Below are positions 30,701 through 39,687 of a stretch of 64,000 nucleotides of DNA, in pieces; the first letter of the stretch is position 1; each line of letters starts with the position of its first letter. The stretch is from Rhynchopus sp. YZ270_cl-10 (taxonomy: Eukaryota > Euglenozoa > Diplonemea > Diplonemida > Diplonemidae). Under the pieces are notes generated by a model that saw only the letters and a program-made list of their open reading frames with translations, was not told the origin of the DNA and ran no database searches. The stretch lies in the NCBI GenBank assembly GCA_964035575.1, contig OZ037863.1, positions 970,001 to 1,034,000 on the forward strand, in the 5' to 3' direction. Made by a program: the position numbers and the translations under genes.

Positions 30701-33700
30701 CTGGAAGAGTCAGAATCACCGCGAAAAAGTGAAGAACGCAGCAGGGAACACACCTTCAACATCGGAACCTGTAGCATCATCGGCGGACATCACAGAACTT
30801 GCTGTTGAACTGACTGCCATGTTGGGAATCCCTTTTCGTGCGGCATCATTGCTACTGAAAGGACTCGCTGGTCGGACCATCCCTGCACACGGAATAGACA
30901 TTCAGCGCGGGTGGCGCGAACATGGGAATGTCATCTACGGAGCACACGTTGACGAGATAAAGAAGAATTTGGGGAATCAAAAGATCAGCCTGGTGCATGA
31001 CGGTGGGTCTTCCCTCCAGGGGCACACCGTCGCAGTCTTCATCGCGCAAACGAGGGAGAGGTCCTACTGCCTCCCACTGCAGTATTCGGACACCCCATAC
31101 ACCGGAGAGACGCTGAAGAAGGCACTCGAAGCGTGTCTCGGGGAGGTGGGAATGACCCTTTCGGACGTGCGACTCATCAGAAGCGATAGAGGGGGGGCCT
31201 CTGGTGGAGTATCCCGAGAGCTGAGTGTATTACTGAACGTTCCGTATATCAGCTGCGAGCCACCTTCTACACAACGTGTGCTCCGATGTCCGGACTACGC
31301 TGAAAGCCGATTCTGATTTGGTGTACGAAATATTGCATCTAAGCAACTTTGTGTTCCACGACGCAAAACAGCAGAAAAGATGGCGTGCGTTTCAGAAGCA
31401 GTTTCAGAAGGGCTCTGCTGTGGCTGAGTTAGAGACTTTGTACAAAAAGATGACTGCGCGCAAAAAGTCGGCATCCAAATTAGAAATGTCTCAGATGCTT
31501 CCACATTTGATTGCAATGGCGAAGGAGAAGGTGACGGAGGAGGATTGTGAGTCAGTGAGCAAAGTCACAACGTTTGAGGAGCTGCATTCGGTGGTTGGGA
31601 CTATCCTGTCGCACGACGAAAACTCGAGAGAAGCGGTAGCAGAAGCCGTTCGGGCACCGCGTGTCTTCGACACGCGCTTTATCAGCTTCTTGGACGCGGC
31701 ACAGCACTTGGAGCAGCGTGTGAGGCCCCTCTTCCTCTTCCTGTCGCAAGAGGTTCAGAAAAAAACCGCCTCTAAATCGATCGTGAAGCTTGCGCAGATC
31801 CTCAGAGAACGAGGGTTCGAAGAAGTGCAAGAGGCATTGTCGGAATTTGTGGAGGCCACAACCCCCATGCGCGAAGTCCTACAGCGTTATGCCAACGCAC
31901 AAGCGCCAGGCTGCGGAGCCGTTCGAGTATGGAGTGACTTGGAAAATCTGTTGGAAGACCTGAAGAAATTGTCTGAGAGGCCTGGTCGAGTAGGAAGCAT
32001 TTGCAAAATCATGTGGGAAGGTCTGAACAAGCGTTGGAGGGACAAGCTCGAACCCGGATACTTCTACTATCTGGCATTGAGGCAGCTGACCCCCGCAGGA
32101 TTCGAAACAGGAAACATAACCAAATCGCTGATGTCAAATGCCGACCTCCGCATGGCGTTCGGCTGGACCGAAGAGGACGTGTCGGACGAGGCATTCAGTC
32201 TGTTTTCTCTGCAAGCGGGCGACTTCATGGGGGATTCGGATATTGACTTTTGGGAGAACATCATGAAGAAAGAAGAGGGGTGCAGCTTTCTGGCAGAGGG
32301 GGTGCTGGATGCTTTGAGCACAGCGCCATCGTGCACAAGCCCCGACAGCGCGATGTCAGTTGTGCACCATATGTTGCCTGCCGGGCGTGGGGCAGTGTCT
32401 CTGCAGACACATGGGTTCCTGTCCCTTTTGGGGATTAATCAAGACGTGGCACGTATGTAGTTGGACTGTTTTTCAAAAAATTATGAAAAAATTCTTTCAG
32501 GTAAGTGCAATTGCGAGCTGAGGCATGGGTTTCCCCATGTTGAAGAAGATGATACCGAGTTCGTTGATGTGGACAGCCCCACGCCAGAGAAGCTGCACAT
32601 CCCGACGATGCAGCAGGCGATCCAGGCGATGGCAGCAGCAGCGAACGCTTGATGAACAATTAGCATTAAAAAAAAAACACCCCCCGCCACCAAATCTAAT
32701 CACCCCTCTCCATGTTTCCCCACTAGCGCGTGTCTGCCAATATAATGTTGCTGACATGCGCATTTGTGCCTTTCTCGTGTGATGTCACTACCCCCAACTT
32801 CCCCAACTAGTGTTCCCCCACGGCGAGATGGATCAACGCAACCTGCATTTGCCTACAAAGGGCGTTCCAGGCTGTACCAAAAATGCCACAACACTTGACA
32901 CCCCTCACCCTCCAACCCTTCTCCCGTTCAGAAGCCCGATCAAAGTAAACAAAATAGCCCCCTTCCGCCCCCGTTTTCCTCTTATCATGCATGGCGATCG
33001 CTGTCGATCGCTGTCGATCGCCACTTTTTTTTTGGCGATCGCTATTTTTTTTTGGCGATCAATGACGATCGCAAACTATGGCGATCGCCCGTAATCGACC
33101 GACGATCGCCACCATACCGTGTTCCTCCAAAAAAGGGAAGAATTTTTTCATAAAAGCTGCTCTCAAGGGTTCAGGGCGAAATGACGTCTATACCTTCTGT
33201 AGTACACAGGCTTCGACCAACATTGAGTGGGCCCTATTAGCCCCAAATGGATTCTGAGGCGATTTTCGACACAACAACAAAAAATACAGTTCCGCAAAGA
33301 CGTGGGGGAGTACTGTATCACGATCCTTGCGAGTCTTCCTGTCATGATCACGCTGATCCTCGCCTGCACGCAGCTCCACAAGGATTCTGTGGACTGTATT
33401 GATATGTATGCTTCCTCCCCCCATCCTCTCCCCTTCCCCTCCTAGATGCTCATGGTCGAAAAAAAGGGGGGGGGAAATAGTTATTTTTCTGAAGTGCTCA
33501 TGTTTATCTAAGAAATGCGTTTCAGTTAGTTGGAGTACATGGTTAGTCCCCAGGTGGTCGGTGTACTAAGGATGCACTGTAAGGAGAGTCAAAGCAAAAT
33601 GTGCCATGTGTACATGGTGTTCGCGAAACCACATAATCTGTCCTATAATGATCCCATATTCCTACCTATTGTGAACACCATGCATGCCTGCTTGGACGCA

Positions 33701-34225
33701 ATTCGATGTTTTTCAGGTGTAAACCACGAAATGGATTGTAGGACTGCATGGTTGGGTGTCCACCCACGGTACACCCGGTCATTGTACCAAGGAACACTGC
33801 CACGAGAGGGCTTTGTATTTCAAGGCAACTTTTTCTTTCCCCCCTACAGACTGTGGCCGATGATGTTGTTGGTAACTGCATTCCTCCCGTGGCCGCCGTT
33901 GGGTGCGTTTTACTGGGTTACTCTGTACTTCGAAGGGAAGCGCGGAAGGAACGCATGGCGTCGTGAGGTATGAAGGTGGGGTAGTGTACAGAACACGTCC
34001 TCGGACAACTGATTGCCAAAACTACAAAAACAAAAAACCACAACACAGTTTGCCCCAGCGTTCTGCTCGTATCTTCTGTACGTTGCTGTCTGCGCGTTCT
34101 TCTGTGGCATGTGTGAAGGGTTTTGCTTTGAGCCGCGTCTCGGCCTCGCCCTGTTGGTAGTGTGGCTGTCGCTTGTGACGCTCGCAAGCTTCGCAGTGTG
34201 GGCAGAAGCCATTTACGCTGGGTGA
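27714..34225 (+). CDS. F-box protein with multiple membrane helices; intron 1 holds a hAT transposon
   Basis: Four exons: 27714-29498, 33290-33405, 33850-33967, 34049-34225. The phases (0, 2, 0) agree at all three joints, and the product is 731 residues. An F-box-like motif lies at about 323-370 (RFTSLPEDAVHVVCAFLTKN, then FLTFRGTSKR), where Skp1 binding is expected. Four hydrophobic helices follow in exon 1 (about 453-476, 504-527, 535-556, 567-590), one in exon 2 (YCITILASLPVMITLILACT), one in exon 3 (MMLLVTAFLPWPPLGAFYWV) and two in exon 4 (SYLLYVAVCAFFC, LLVVWLSLVTLASFAVWAEA). The combination suggests a membrane-bound SCF-type substrate adaptor. The helix pattern is somewhat like the TMEM185 family, not a firm match. 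Start at ATG 27714; upstream exons cannot be excluded. The 3.8-kb first intron contains the hAT element in the same orientation, and intron 2 a family A repeat. Confidence 0.75.
29634..33121 (+). mobile_element. hAT-superfamily DNA transposon, about 3.5 kb
   Basis: Inverted ends of about 44 bp begin CACGGTATGGTGGCGATCGT (29634) and end with the complement at 33121. Subterminal regions (29640-29770, 32990-33115) are packed with GCGATCGC-type repeats. The flanking direct repeat TTCCTC (29628-29633 and 33122-33127) can be read as 6-8 bp. A at position 2 and G at 5 of the terminus fit the hAT pattern. It encodes a transposase of hAT type. It sits in intron 1 of the F-box membrane gene. Confidence 0.88.
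29955..32652 (+). pseudogene. hAT-type transposase gene with an apparent one-base frameshift
   Basis: Frame 1 runs 29955-31316 from ATG 29955. It has an acidic Asp/Glu run encoded by a GAT repeat, a BED-like finger (CTHC...H-x5-H, in HCKWAWSRDVKVYDITAVH), and an RNase-H-like core with LVHDGGSS and LIRSDRGGASGG, matching the two Asp positions of the hAT/DUF659 fold. At about 31256 the expected C-x2-H-x-L motif needs a shift by one base, after which frame 2 reads SHLLHNVCSDVRTTL and continues to 32452, including EPGYFYYLALRQLTP and the hAT dimerisation part (FWENIMKKEEGCSFLAEGVL). A 48-bp intron (32453-32500) joins a short last exon to 32652. Either an inactivating mutation, a sequencing error or a programmed shift. 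The hydrophobic N-terminus (MRFIDLLMILLTMYC) is odd for a nuclear enzyme. Confidence 0.8.
33168..33230 (+). repeat. Dispersed repeat family E, copy in an intron
   Basis: GGGTTCAGGGCGAAATGACG, TCTATACCTTCTGTAGTACA, GGCTTCGACCAAC. The partner is in intron 2 of the RING gene (53269-53323). Confidence 0.6.
33717..33826 (+). repeat. Dispersed repeat family A, full copy 5 (intronic)
   Basis: GTGTAAACCACGAAATGGAT, TGTAGGACTGCATGGTTGGG, GGTCATTGTACCAAGGAACA, GAGAGGGCTTTGTATTTCAA. Preceded by TTTTTCAG. It lies in intron 2 of the F-box membrane gene. Confidence 0.75.
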
Positions 34226-35401
34226 GATCTGGCAGGGGAAAAGGGATGGGGGGTGGTGAGGGGGGTGTGGCTCGAAATCTAGCCTCTGATCGTACGTATG
34301 TGACCTAAGTATGAGAGTCTTGGGGTTGCTGTGTCTGTTTTGGTTCTGTCTTGTGTTATCCAGAGCTGGCTGGCATACGTATGTTAGTCAGTTTCCTGGA
34401 ATAAATCTTGTTTCTTTATAAGTGTTGATTGAACGTAGGTTTTGACAAAAGCCTTCAAACTAATGTATGCAGAGAGCAATAAGAAGGAGATGCTTCCTGG
34501 AGTTGAGGATGATTTTGCGTAATCTGTTAAGTACAATGTCGGGGGGCGGGAAACTTCGCTTTTTTTTATTGCTCGTCCTGTTCAAATTGTTATCGTACAA
34601 TATACACCATGTTTTTCTATGCCCCCTTTTTGGTTTTCTAATATTGTTTTTTTCCCCCATAATCCCCTGTTTATTGTCGTTGTAAGCGCGAGGTTCTTAT
34701 GGCTCGTATTGACAAACATTTTATTTTTTGCGAGAAGCAAAAAAGAGAAGCACACCCCACCTTCCCCCCACACCCAAATCTATCCAGTGTGAAGGGAGGG
34801 GAGGGGGGGGCTGTGCTTATTCTTTCCGATCTGTGCTCCCACTTACCGTTCTTCCTCCTCTTCCCCCTCCTCCTCCCCCCCTGTCATGTGTGCCTATGAG
34901 TTGTGTTGCTCCTCTTTTCTCAGATCTAAACCACGAAATGGATTATAGGACTGCATGGTTGGGGGGGGTGTCCACCCCCCGGTACACCCCGGTCATTGTA
35001 CCAAAGGTACACTGTTCACGAGAGGGCTTTTTGTATTTCAACTCTTTCTTTACAACGCAGCACTCTCGATCCACCCCTCCTACTCCCACCACCACTTACC
35101 CGAGTACTAACCTACCCTCCCACTCCATTAATGATCCCCTTCCCATTTTGATTGTTCTTATCTTCACGTATCGTTGCATCGTGTTGGGGGGCTGGGCAGA
35201 GCTCCGCAGTGTCATCCTCCTTGCCGTCAGTCTAGACCCTCTAGTCTAGCTTCGCCGCCTTCCAAGTTCACATCCAGACTCCGTGTCTCCAACCGGGTCT
35301 ATACGAGTCCGAATGGACTGGCGGGCGTAACTTTGATGGATTTTCTTTGTTGTTCCTGACCCCACAACACAACAACCCACCATGAAGAGAACACATATAA
35401 A
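34226..35401. other. Spacer with a family A copy
   Basis: No gene seen. C/T-rich stretches occur, with a family A copy at 34924-35044. The leader of the next gene carries CACATATAAA directly before its ATG. Confidence 0.6.
34924..35044 (+). repeat. Dispersed repeat family A, full copy 6
   Basis: ATCTAAACCACGAAATGGAT, TATAGGACTGCATGGTTGGG, GGTCATTGTACCAAAGGTAC, GAGAGGGCTTTTTGTATTTC. Preceded by TTTTCTCAG. Confidence 0.75.
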
Positions 35402-36409
35402 ATGGAATTAGTTTTCCAGGGTTTCGGAAAGGAGTACGTGATTGAGGTGGGTGAGAATGACACAACGGAGACGATGCGGCAGAAGGTGGCGTCTGCAGCG
35501 GGGTTGTGCGAAGACAGCTTTCGTATGGGTTTTGGAGGGAAGGACGAAGGAGAGGACATCACACAACTTAGTGCTGGGGACATAGTCGTGTTGGAGAAGA
35601 CACCTAAATACGAAGCCTTAGCAGCTCTTCACGCATTGGGTGAGACAGACCCTACAACAGAAACGTTGAGGGTGATGCGGGACCCGAAGGTGGTTAGCTT
35701 GCTCCTGCAGGCAGAAGTTGCGACTGCGCTCCCAGATTACTTCTTCAGCCATAGTGACGTAGCGCACATTCGTTTCGGTTGTGTGTCCGATGTGGATGAC
35801 AACTGTGGCATCACACTAGACCTGCCTGCGTTGCCCTGCGTCACCGCAATTGGGACGTCTTTCTTCTCCTACTGCACGACGTTGTCGACCGTCGACCTCT
35901 CCAGCCTGCAAGCTGTCACCTCGATTGGTGAGAATTTCCTCTCCTCATGCAGGGGGTTGTCGACAGCCGACCTCAGCGGCCTGCGAGCAGTCACCACGAT
36001 TGGAAACAGTTTTCTCTCCAACTGCACGATGCTGTCGACTTTGGATATCACCGGTCTGCAAGCTGTCACCACGATTGGGAATAGCTTCCTGTTCGGGTGC
36101 ACGGGGTTGAATCTTGTAGACTTCTCCGGCCTGAGAGCTGTCACCATGATTGGGTCCTGGTTCCTTTACAGGTGCACAGGGTTGGCGATAGTCGACCTTT
36201 CCGGCCTGCAATCAGTCACCACGATTGGCTGCGCCTTCATCTCCGAGTGTACGAAGTTGTCCACAGTCAACGTCTCCGGGCTGCGAGCCGTCACCACAAT
36301 TGCAGCGGATGACAGCTTCCTCTCTGGGTGTCCAGCATTGCAAACCGTACCCGGAAAGGATACCTGCAGCAACGTTGTACGCAGCAGTGTAGAACTATTG
36401 AATCTATAG
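35402..36409 (+). CDS. Ubiquitin-like/BspA-type leucine-rich repeat protein 1
   Basis: A single-exon gene for 335 residues with ATG 35402, directly preceded by TATAAA. Residues 1-67 form a ubiquitin-like beta-grasp segment (MELVFQGFGKEYVIEV, KVASAAGLCEDSFRMGFGGK, AGDIVVL). A conserved helical linker follows (EALAALHALGETD...LLLQAEVATALP), then about seven repeats of 25 residues of the BspA/LRR_5 kind (LSTVDLSSLQAVTSIGENFL, ending SxC). No signal peptide or membrane helix, so probably cytosolic. Repeats of this type bind proteins; with a UBL in front, a shuttle or adaptor role is an inference. Paralogues are at 36765 and 47638. Confidence 0.85.
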   Translation: MELVFQGFGKEYVIEVGENDTTETMRQKVASAAGLCEDSFRMGFGGKDEGEDITQLSAGDIVVLEKTPKYEALAALHALGETDPTTETLRVMRDPKVVSLLLQAEVATALPDYFFSHSDVAHIRFGCVSDVDDNCGITLDLPALPCVTAIGTSFFSYCTTLSTVDLSSLQAVTSIGENFLSSCRGLSTADLSGLRAVTTIGNSFLSNCTMLSTLDITGLQAVTTIGNSFLFGCTGLNLVDFSGLRAVTMIGSWFLYRCTGLAIVDLSGLQSVTTIGCAFISECTKLSTVNVSGLRAVTTIAADDSFLSGCPALQTVPGKDTCSNVVRSSVELLNL

Positions 36410-36475
36410 GGGATGGGCATGGGAGTTGGGATTGGTGTTTTGAATTATTGGGTGTGTTTTTTTTTGGGGGGTCGG

Positions 36476-36550
36476 GTGTGTCCTATACCATACTGAGTAT
36501 GAAAAAATTGTATTAACGCAGACCCGGATGTTTCTTTCACGAGCTCTCTC
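36476..36550 (+). repeat. Shared block before a CT tract, copy 1
   Basis: CTGAGTATGAAAAAATTGTA, TTAACGCAGACCCGGATG, TTTCTTTCACGAGCTCTCTC. Repeated at 39251-39345. The first copy leads to (CT)n, the second to a 9-bp pyrimidine repeat. Confidence 0.65.
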
Positions 36551-36764
36551 TCTCTCTCTCTCTCTTCACCTCCCCTGCCCCCGCCTCTCTCTGCGGGTTT
36601 GCGGATTTTTACCCGATTTCACCCAAGTGCAGCCACCGACATACGGAAAAAAAGGGTACACCAAAGGGTTAATGAACCTGTCTGCAATGATCCCTATTTC
36701 ATCTGCAAGCCTTTTTCCGCATGATTTACCTTCTTTATCACAACAGAAACCACACAAAGTACCA

Positions 36765-38471
36765 ATGGAACTCAACATCGAGGGATTTGATGGTCGGACG
36801 TACGTCGTCGATGTGGATGTGGATGACACAGCAAAGGACCTGCGGCGGAAGGTGGCAACTGCAGCGGGGTTTGCTGAAGACAGCTTTGGCATAGGCTTCC
36901 GAGGGAACGATGAAGGAGAGGACATCAACATCACAGCGCTGAGTGCTGGTGACATAATCGTATTGACGCAGACGACGAAGCAAGAATCCATTGCAGCTCT
37001 TCGTGCATTGGGTGAGACAGACCTCACACCAGAGAGGCTTGCGCGTGTAAAAGACCCCAAGGTAGCTCAGTTGTTTCTGCAGGCAGAAGTTGTAACTGTG
37101 ATGCCGAACTGGTTCCTCGCAAGCACTAATTTACGTAGCCTTGATCTGAGTGCCCCGTTGGCTGTTACTGCGATTGATGACTTCTTCTTATATCAATGTT
37201 CATCATTGGAAGCAATTGACTTTTCTGGGTTACGCAACGTCACTACAATAGGTGCGAGCTTCCTGCAAAACTGCACGTCATTACGCACTTTTGAGCCATT
37301 CAACTTTGCAGGATTGAGCAGTGTCACAAGCCTTGGGGACTGCTTCTTATCAGATTGCACGTCGTTAACCTCAATCGACTTTGCAGGATTCCGCAACATC
37401 ACAAGCCTTGGGGATGAGTTTTTATCAGGTTGCACGTCGTTAACCTCCATCGACTTTGCAGGATTGGGCAGCCTCACAAGCCTTGGTGGATACTTCTTAT
37501 CAGGTTGCGCCGCGTTGACCTCAGTCGACTTTGCAGGATTGGGCAGTATCACAAGCCTTGAGGACAACTTCTTATCAGGCTGCACGTCGTTAACCTCCAT
37601 CGACTTTGCAGGATTGGGAAGTGTCACAAGCCTTGGGAACAACTTCTTATCAGGTTGCAGGTTAACCTCCATCGACTTTGCGGGATTGGGAAGTGTCACA
37701 ATCCTTGGGAACGGCTTTTTATCAGGTTGCAAGGCGTTAGCCTCAATTGACTTTGCAGGATTGAGCAGTGTCACAAGCCTTGGGAACAACTTCTTATCAG
37801 GTTGCAGGTTAACCTCCATCGACTTTGCAGGATTGGGCAGCATCACAAGCCTTGGGAACTGCTTTTTATCAGGTTGCAGGGCGCTAGACTCAATTGACTT
37901 TGCAGGATTGGGCAATGTCACAAGCCTTGGGAACAACTTCTTATCAGGTTGCGTGGCGTTGACCTCCATCGACTTTGCAGGATTGAGCAACATCACAAGC
38001 CTTGGTGGATACTTCTTATCAGATTGCATTGCGTTAACCTCCATCAACTTTGCACGATTGGGCAGTATCACAAGCCTTGAGGACAACTTCTTATTACGTT
38101 GCACCGCGTTGACCTCAGTCGACTTTGCAGGATTGCGCAGTGTCACAAGCCTTGGGGATGACTTTTTATCAGGCTGCACGTCGTTAACCTCACTCAACTT
38201 TGCAGGATTGCGCAACATCACAAGCCTTGGGCGCAACTTTTTATCAGGTTGCACGTCGTTAACCTCCATCGACTTTGCAGGATTGGGGAACATCACAAGC
38301 CTTGGGGACCGCTTCTTATTTAGTTGCACGTCGTTAACCTCAATTGACTTTGCAGGATTGAGTGGTGTGACGCGAATTGGCCACGAGTTCATGGATGGTT
38401 GCATTTCTTTACAAACCGATGACCAGGTTCGGAAGTGGACATCAACAAGGATGCAGGTTGGACCTAGGTAG
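36765..38471 (+). CDS. Ubiquitin-like/BspA-type leucine-rich repeat protein 2
   Basis: 568 residues from ATG 36765, chosen because MELNIEGFDGRTYVVDV aligns with the starts of both paralogues. An in-frame ATG at 36528 would add 79 Ser/Leu-rich residues that lie in a repeat. The order is UBL segment (about 1-68), linker (SIAALRALGETDLTPERLAR, LFLQAEVV), then 17 repeats of 25 residues (two are 23) with consensus LTSIDFAGLGSVTSLGNNFL-SGC. The repeats are nearly the same at the nucleotide level (75-bp unit), so recent expansion or gene conversion is likely. No membrane helix. The neighbour at 35402 is a tandem paralogue. Confidence 0.87.
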   Translation: MELNIEGFDGRTYVVDVDVDDTAKDLRRKVATAAGFAEDSFGIGFRGNDEGEDINITALSAGDIIVLTQTTKQESIAALRALGETDLTPERLARVKDPKVAQLFLQAEVVTVMPNWFLASTNLRSLDLSAPLAVTAIDDFFLYQCSSLEAIDFSGLRNVTTIGASFLQNCTSLRTFEPFNFAGLSSVTSLGDCFLSDCTSLTSIDFAGFRNITSLGDEFLSGCTSLTSIDFAGLGSLTSLGGYFLSGCAALTSVDFAGLGSITSLEDNFLSGCTSLTSIDFAGLGSVTSLGNNFLSGCRLTSIDFAGLGSVTILGNGFLSGCKALASIDFAGLSSVTSLGNNFLSGCRLTSIDFAGLGSITSLGNCFLSGCRALDSIDFAGLGNVTSLGNNFLSGCVALTSIDFAGLSNITSLGGYFLSDCIALTSINFARLGSITSLEDNFLLRCTALTSVDFAGLRSVTSLGDDFLSGCTSLTSLNFAGLRNITSLGRNFLSGCTSLTSIDFAGLGNITSLGDRFLFSCTSLTSIDFAGLSGVTRIGHEFMDGCISLQTDDQVRKWTSTRMQVGPR

Positions 38472-38865
38472 TGAGCTTCGAAGTTGTGGTCGTGTGTGTG
38501 CACAAAGAGTGTTCTATGATGCTTGATTCTTGTGTGTTCTATATCTTTCTATTTTCTACTCTGGGGCGGGTTGGAGTAGAGCCATATTTTCGGTTCTTGT
38601 GTTCTGTGTTTGGGTCGGGCTACCTGGGTTGAGAGTACCCTTTGCATTGTCTGAGAGGCAGTGAGGTAGAACGTTTTTCTTGTGTTTCTTCTGTTATCGG
38701 GTGTGGGCTATCTTGTGTCACGAGCACCCTGTGCACTGTCTGAGAGGCAGTGAGGTAGATGGAGTTTTTTGTTTTTGCTCTTTGGTTATGCGTTAACGTA
38801 GGCCGTGAGTGCCTCTGGTCGCGTAGTCGATCCGCGAGTGATTGAAACAGAGATAAGAACGGGTG

Positions 38866-39014
38866 CACCGAAAAATCGGTGGAGTCTGTGTGTGTGTGTG
38901 GTACTGACGGTGCCGAAATATCGGCGGACAGTGTGAGTTGCGTGTGTTTGTGTGTGTTACTGACAGAGTGTCGCTGACAGTGCCGAAATATCGGCAGGGA
39001 CCGAACGCTCGGTC
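38866..39014. repeat. Cluster of four similar short hairpins
   Basis: CACCGAAAAATCGGTG (38866), GCCGAAATATCGGC (38912), GCCGAAATATCGGC (38982), GACCGAACGCTCGGTC (38999). All are perfect or near-perfect palindromes of a CCGAA...TCGG type. Could be part of a structured RNA or a protein-binding array; neither can be shown here. Confidence 0.6.
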
Positions 39015-39250
39015 GTGCACGCCTAAGGGGAAAGGCTGCGCTGGTGGGGTCGTCGACCGTAACGGTTGAAAGAAAGGGGAGGGGGTATGAAATCATCAGC
39101 AAAGCTGAGGTGCCAAGATAGTGATCTTGTCTTTTGGGTTGTGTGCGTTTTACCACAACCTCTCCTTTTTGTCTTTATTTTGTTGTTACTGCTTTATTGG
39201 GAGTGGGGGCGAAACATAAAAAGGGAAAGTAGGAGCGCGGTTTCAATTTT

Positions 39251-39345
39251 TGGGGAGCAGGTGTATCCTGCACAAAACCTGAGTATGAAAAAAAAAAATA
39301 TGTATTAGCACAAGACCCAGATATTTCTTTCACGAGCTCTCTCTC
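39251..39345 (+). repeat. Shared block before a pyrimidine repeat, copy 2
   Basis: CTGAGTATGAAAAAAA, TGTATTAGCACAAGACCCAG, TTTCTTTCACGAGCTCTCTC. Counterpart of 36476-36550. Confidence 0.65.
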
Positions 39346-39486
39346 CCCCACCTCCCCCACCTCCCCCACCTCCCCCACCTCCCCCACCTCCCCCACCTCC
39401 CCCACCTCCCCCACCTCCCCCACCTCCCCCACCTCCCCCACCTCCCCCACCTCCCCCACCTCCTCCACCTCCTCCACCTCCCCCCT
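39346..39486 (+). repeat. 9-bp tandem repeat CTCCCCCAC, about 15 copies
   Basis: A perfect or near-perfect array; the last units vary to CTCCTCCAC. It is open on the minus strand as a (VGE)n or (GRW)n frame, which is not a gene. Confidence 0.9.
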
Positions 39487-39687
39487 ACCCCTCTCAGCTG
39501 CACTACACACTGCACACTTCATTTCAACCATATTTATTGCCTTTTCTTGCACACCTCTGTACCTTTTTGGCTTTTCATCCGGCACTTGCATCCGATCGGA
39601 TCTTCCTTAGCAATCCTCTTCTCTTCATAGAACTTCTAGAACCCAACATCACATTGATACCACCAGAACACATTTTTGTAACCGACA

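Larger units (their letters stand above)
38472..39687. other. Spacer with hairpin cluster and 9-bp tandem repeat
   Basis: Contains a duplicated block (CTGAGAGGCAGTGAGGTAGA at about 38660 and 38739), four short CCGAA/TCGG hairpins (38866-39014), the shared block 39251-39345 and a 9-bp satellite. No gene seen. Confidence 0.65.

Noticed and set aside
36528..36764. Earlier ATG for the second LRR gene
   Set aside because: The extra 79 residues derive from a dispersed repeat and CT tract, and both paralogues start at the position equal to 36765.
37193..38503. 436-codon minus-strand frame
   Set aside because: Antisense shadow of the LRR gene at 36765; repeats in the sense strand make the opposite strand open as well.
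39175..39591. Minus-strand frames with (VGE)n or (GRW)n
   Set aside because: Translation of the 9-bp pyrimidine repeat; no unique coding sequence around it.
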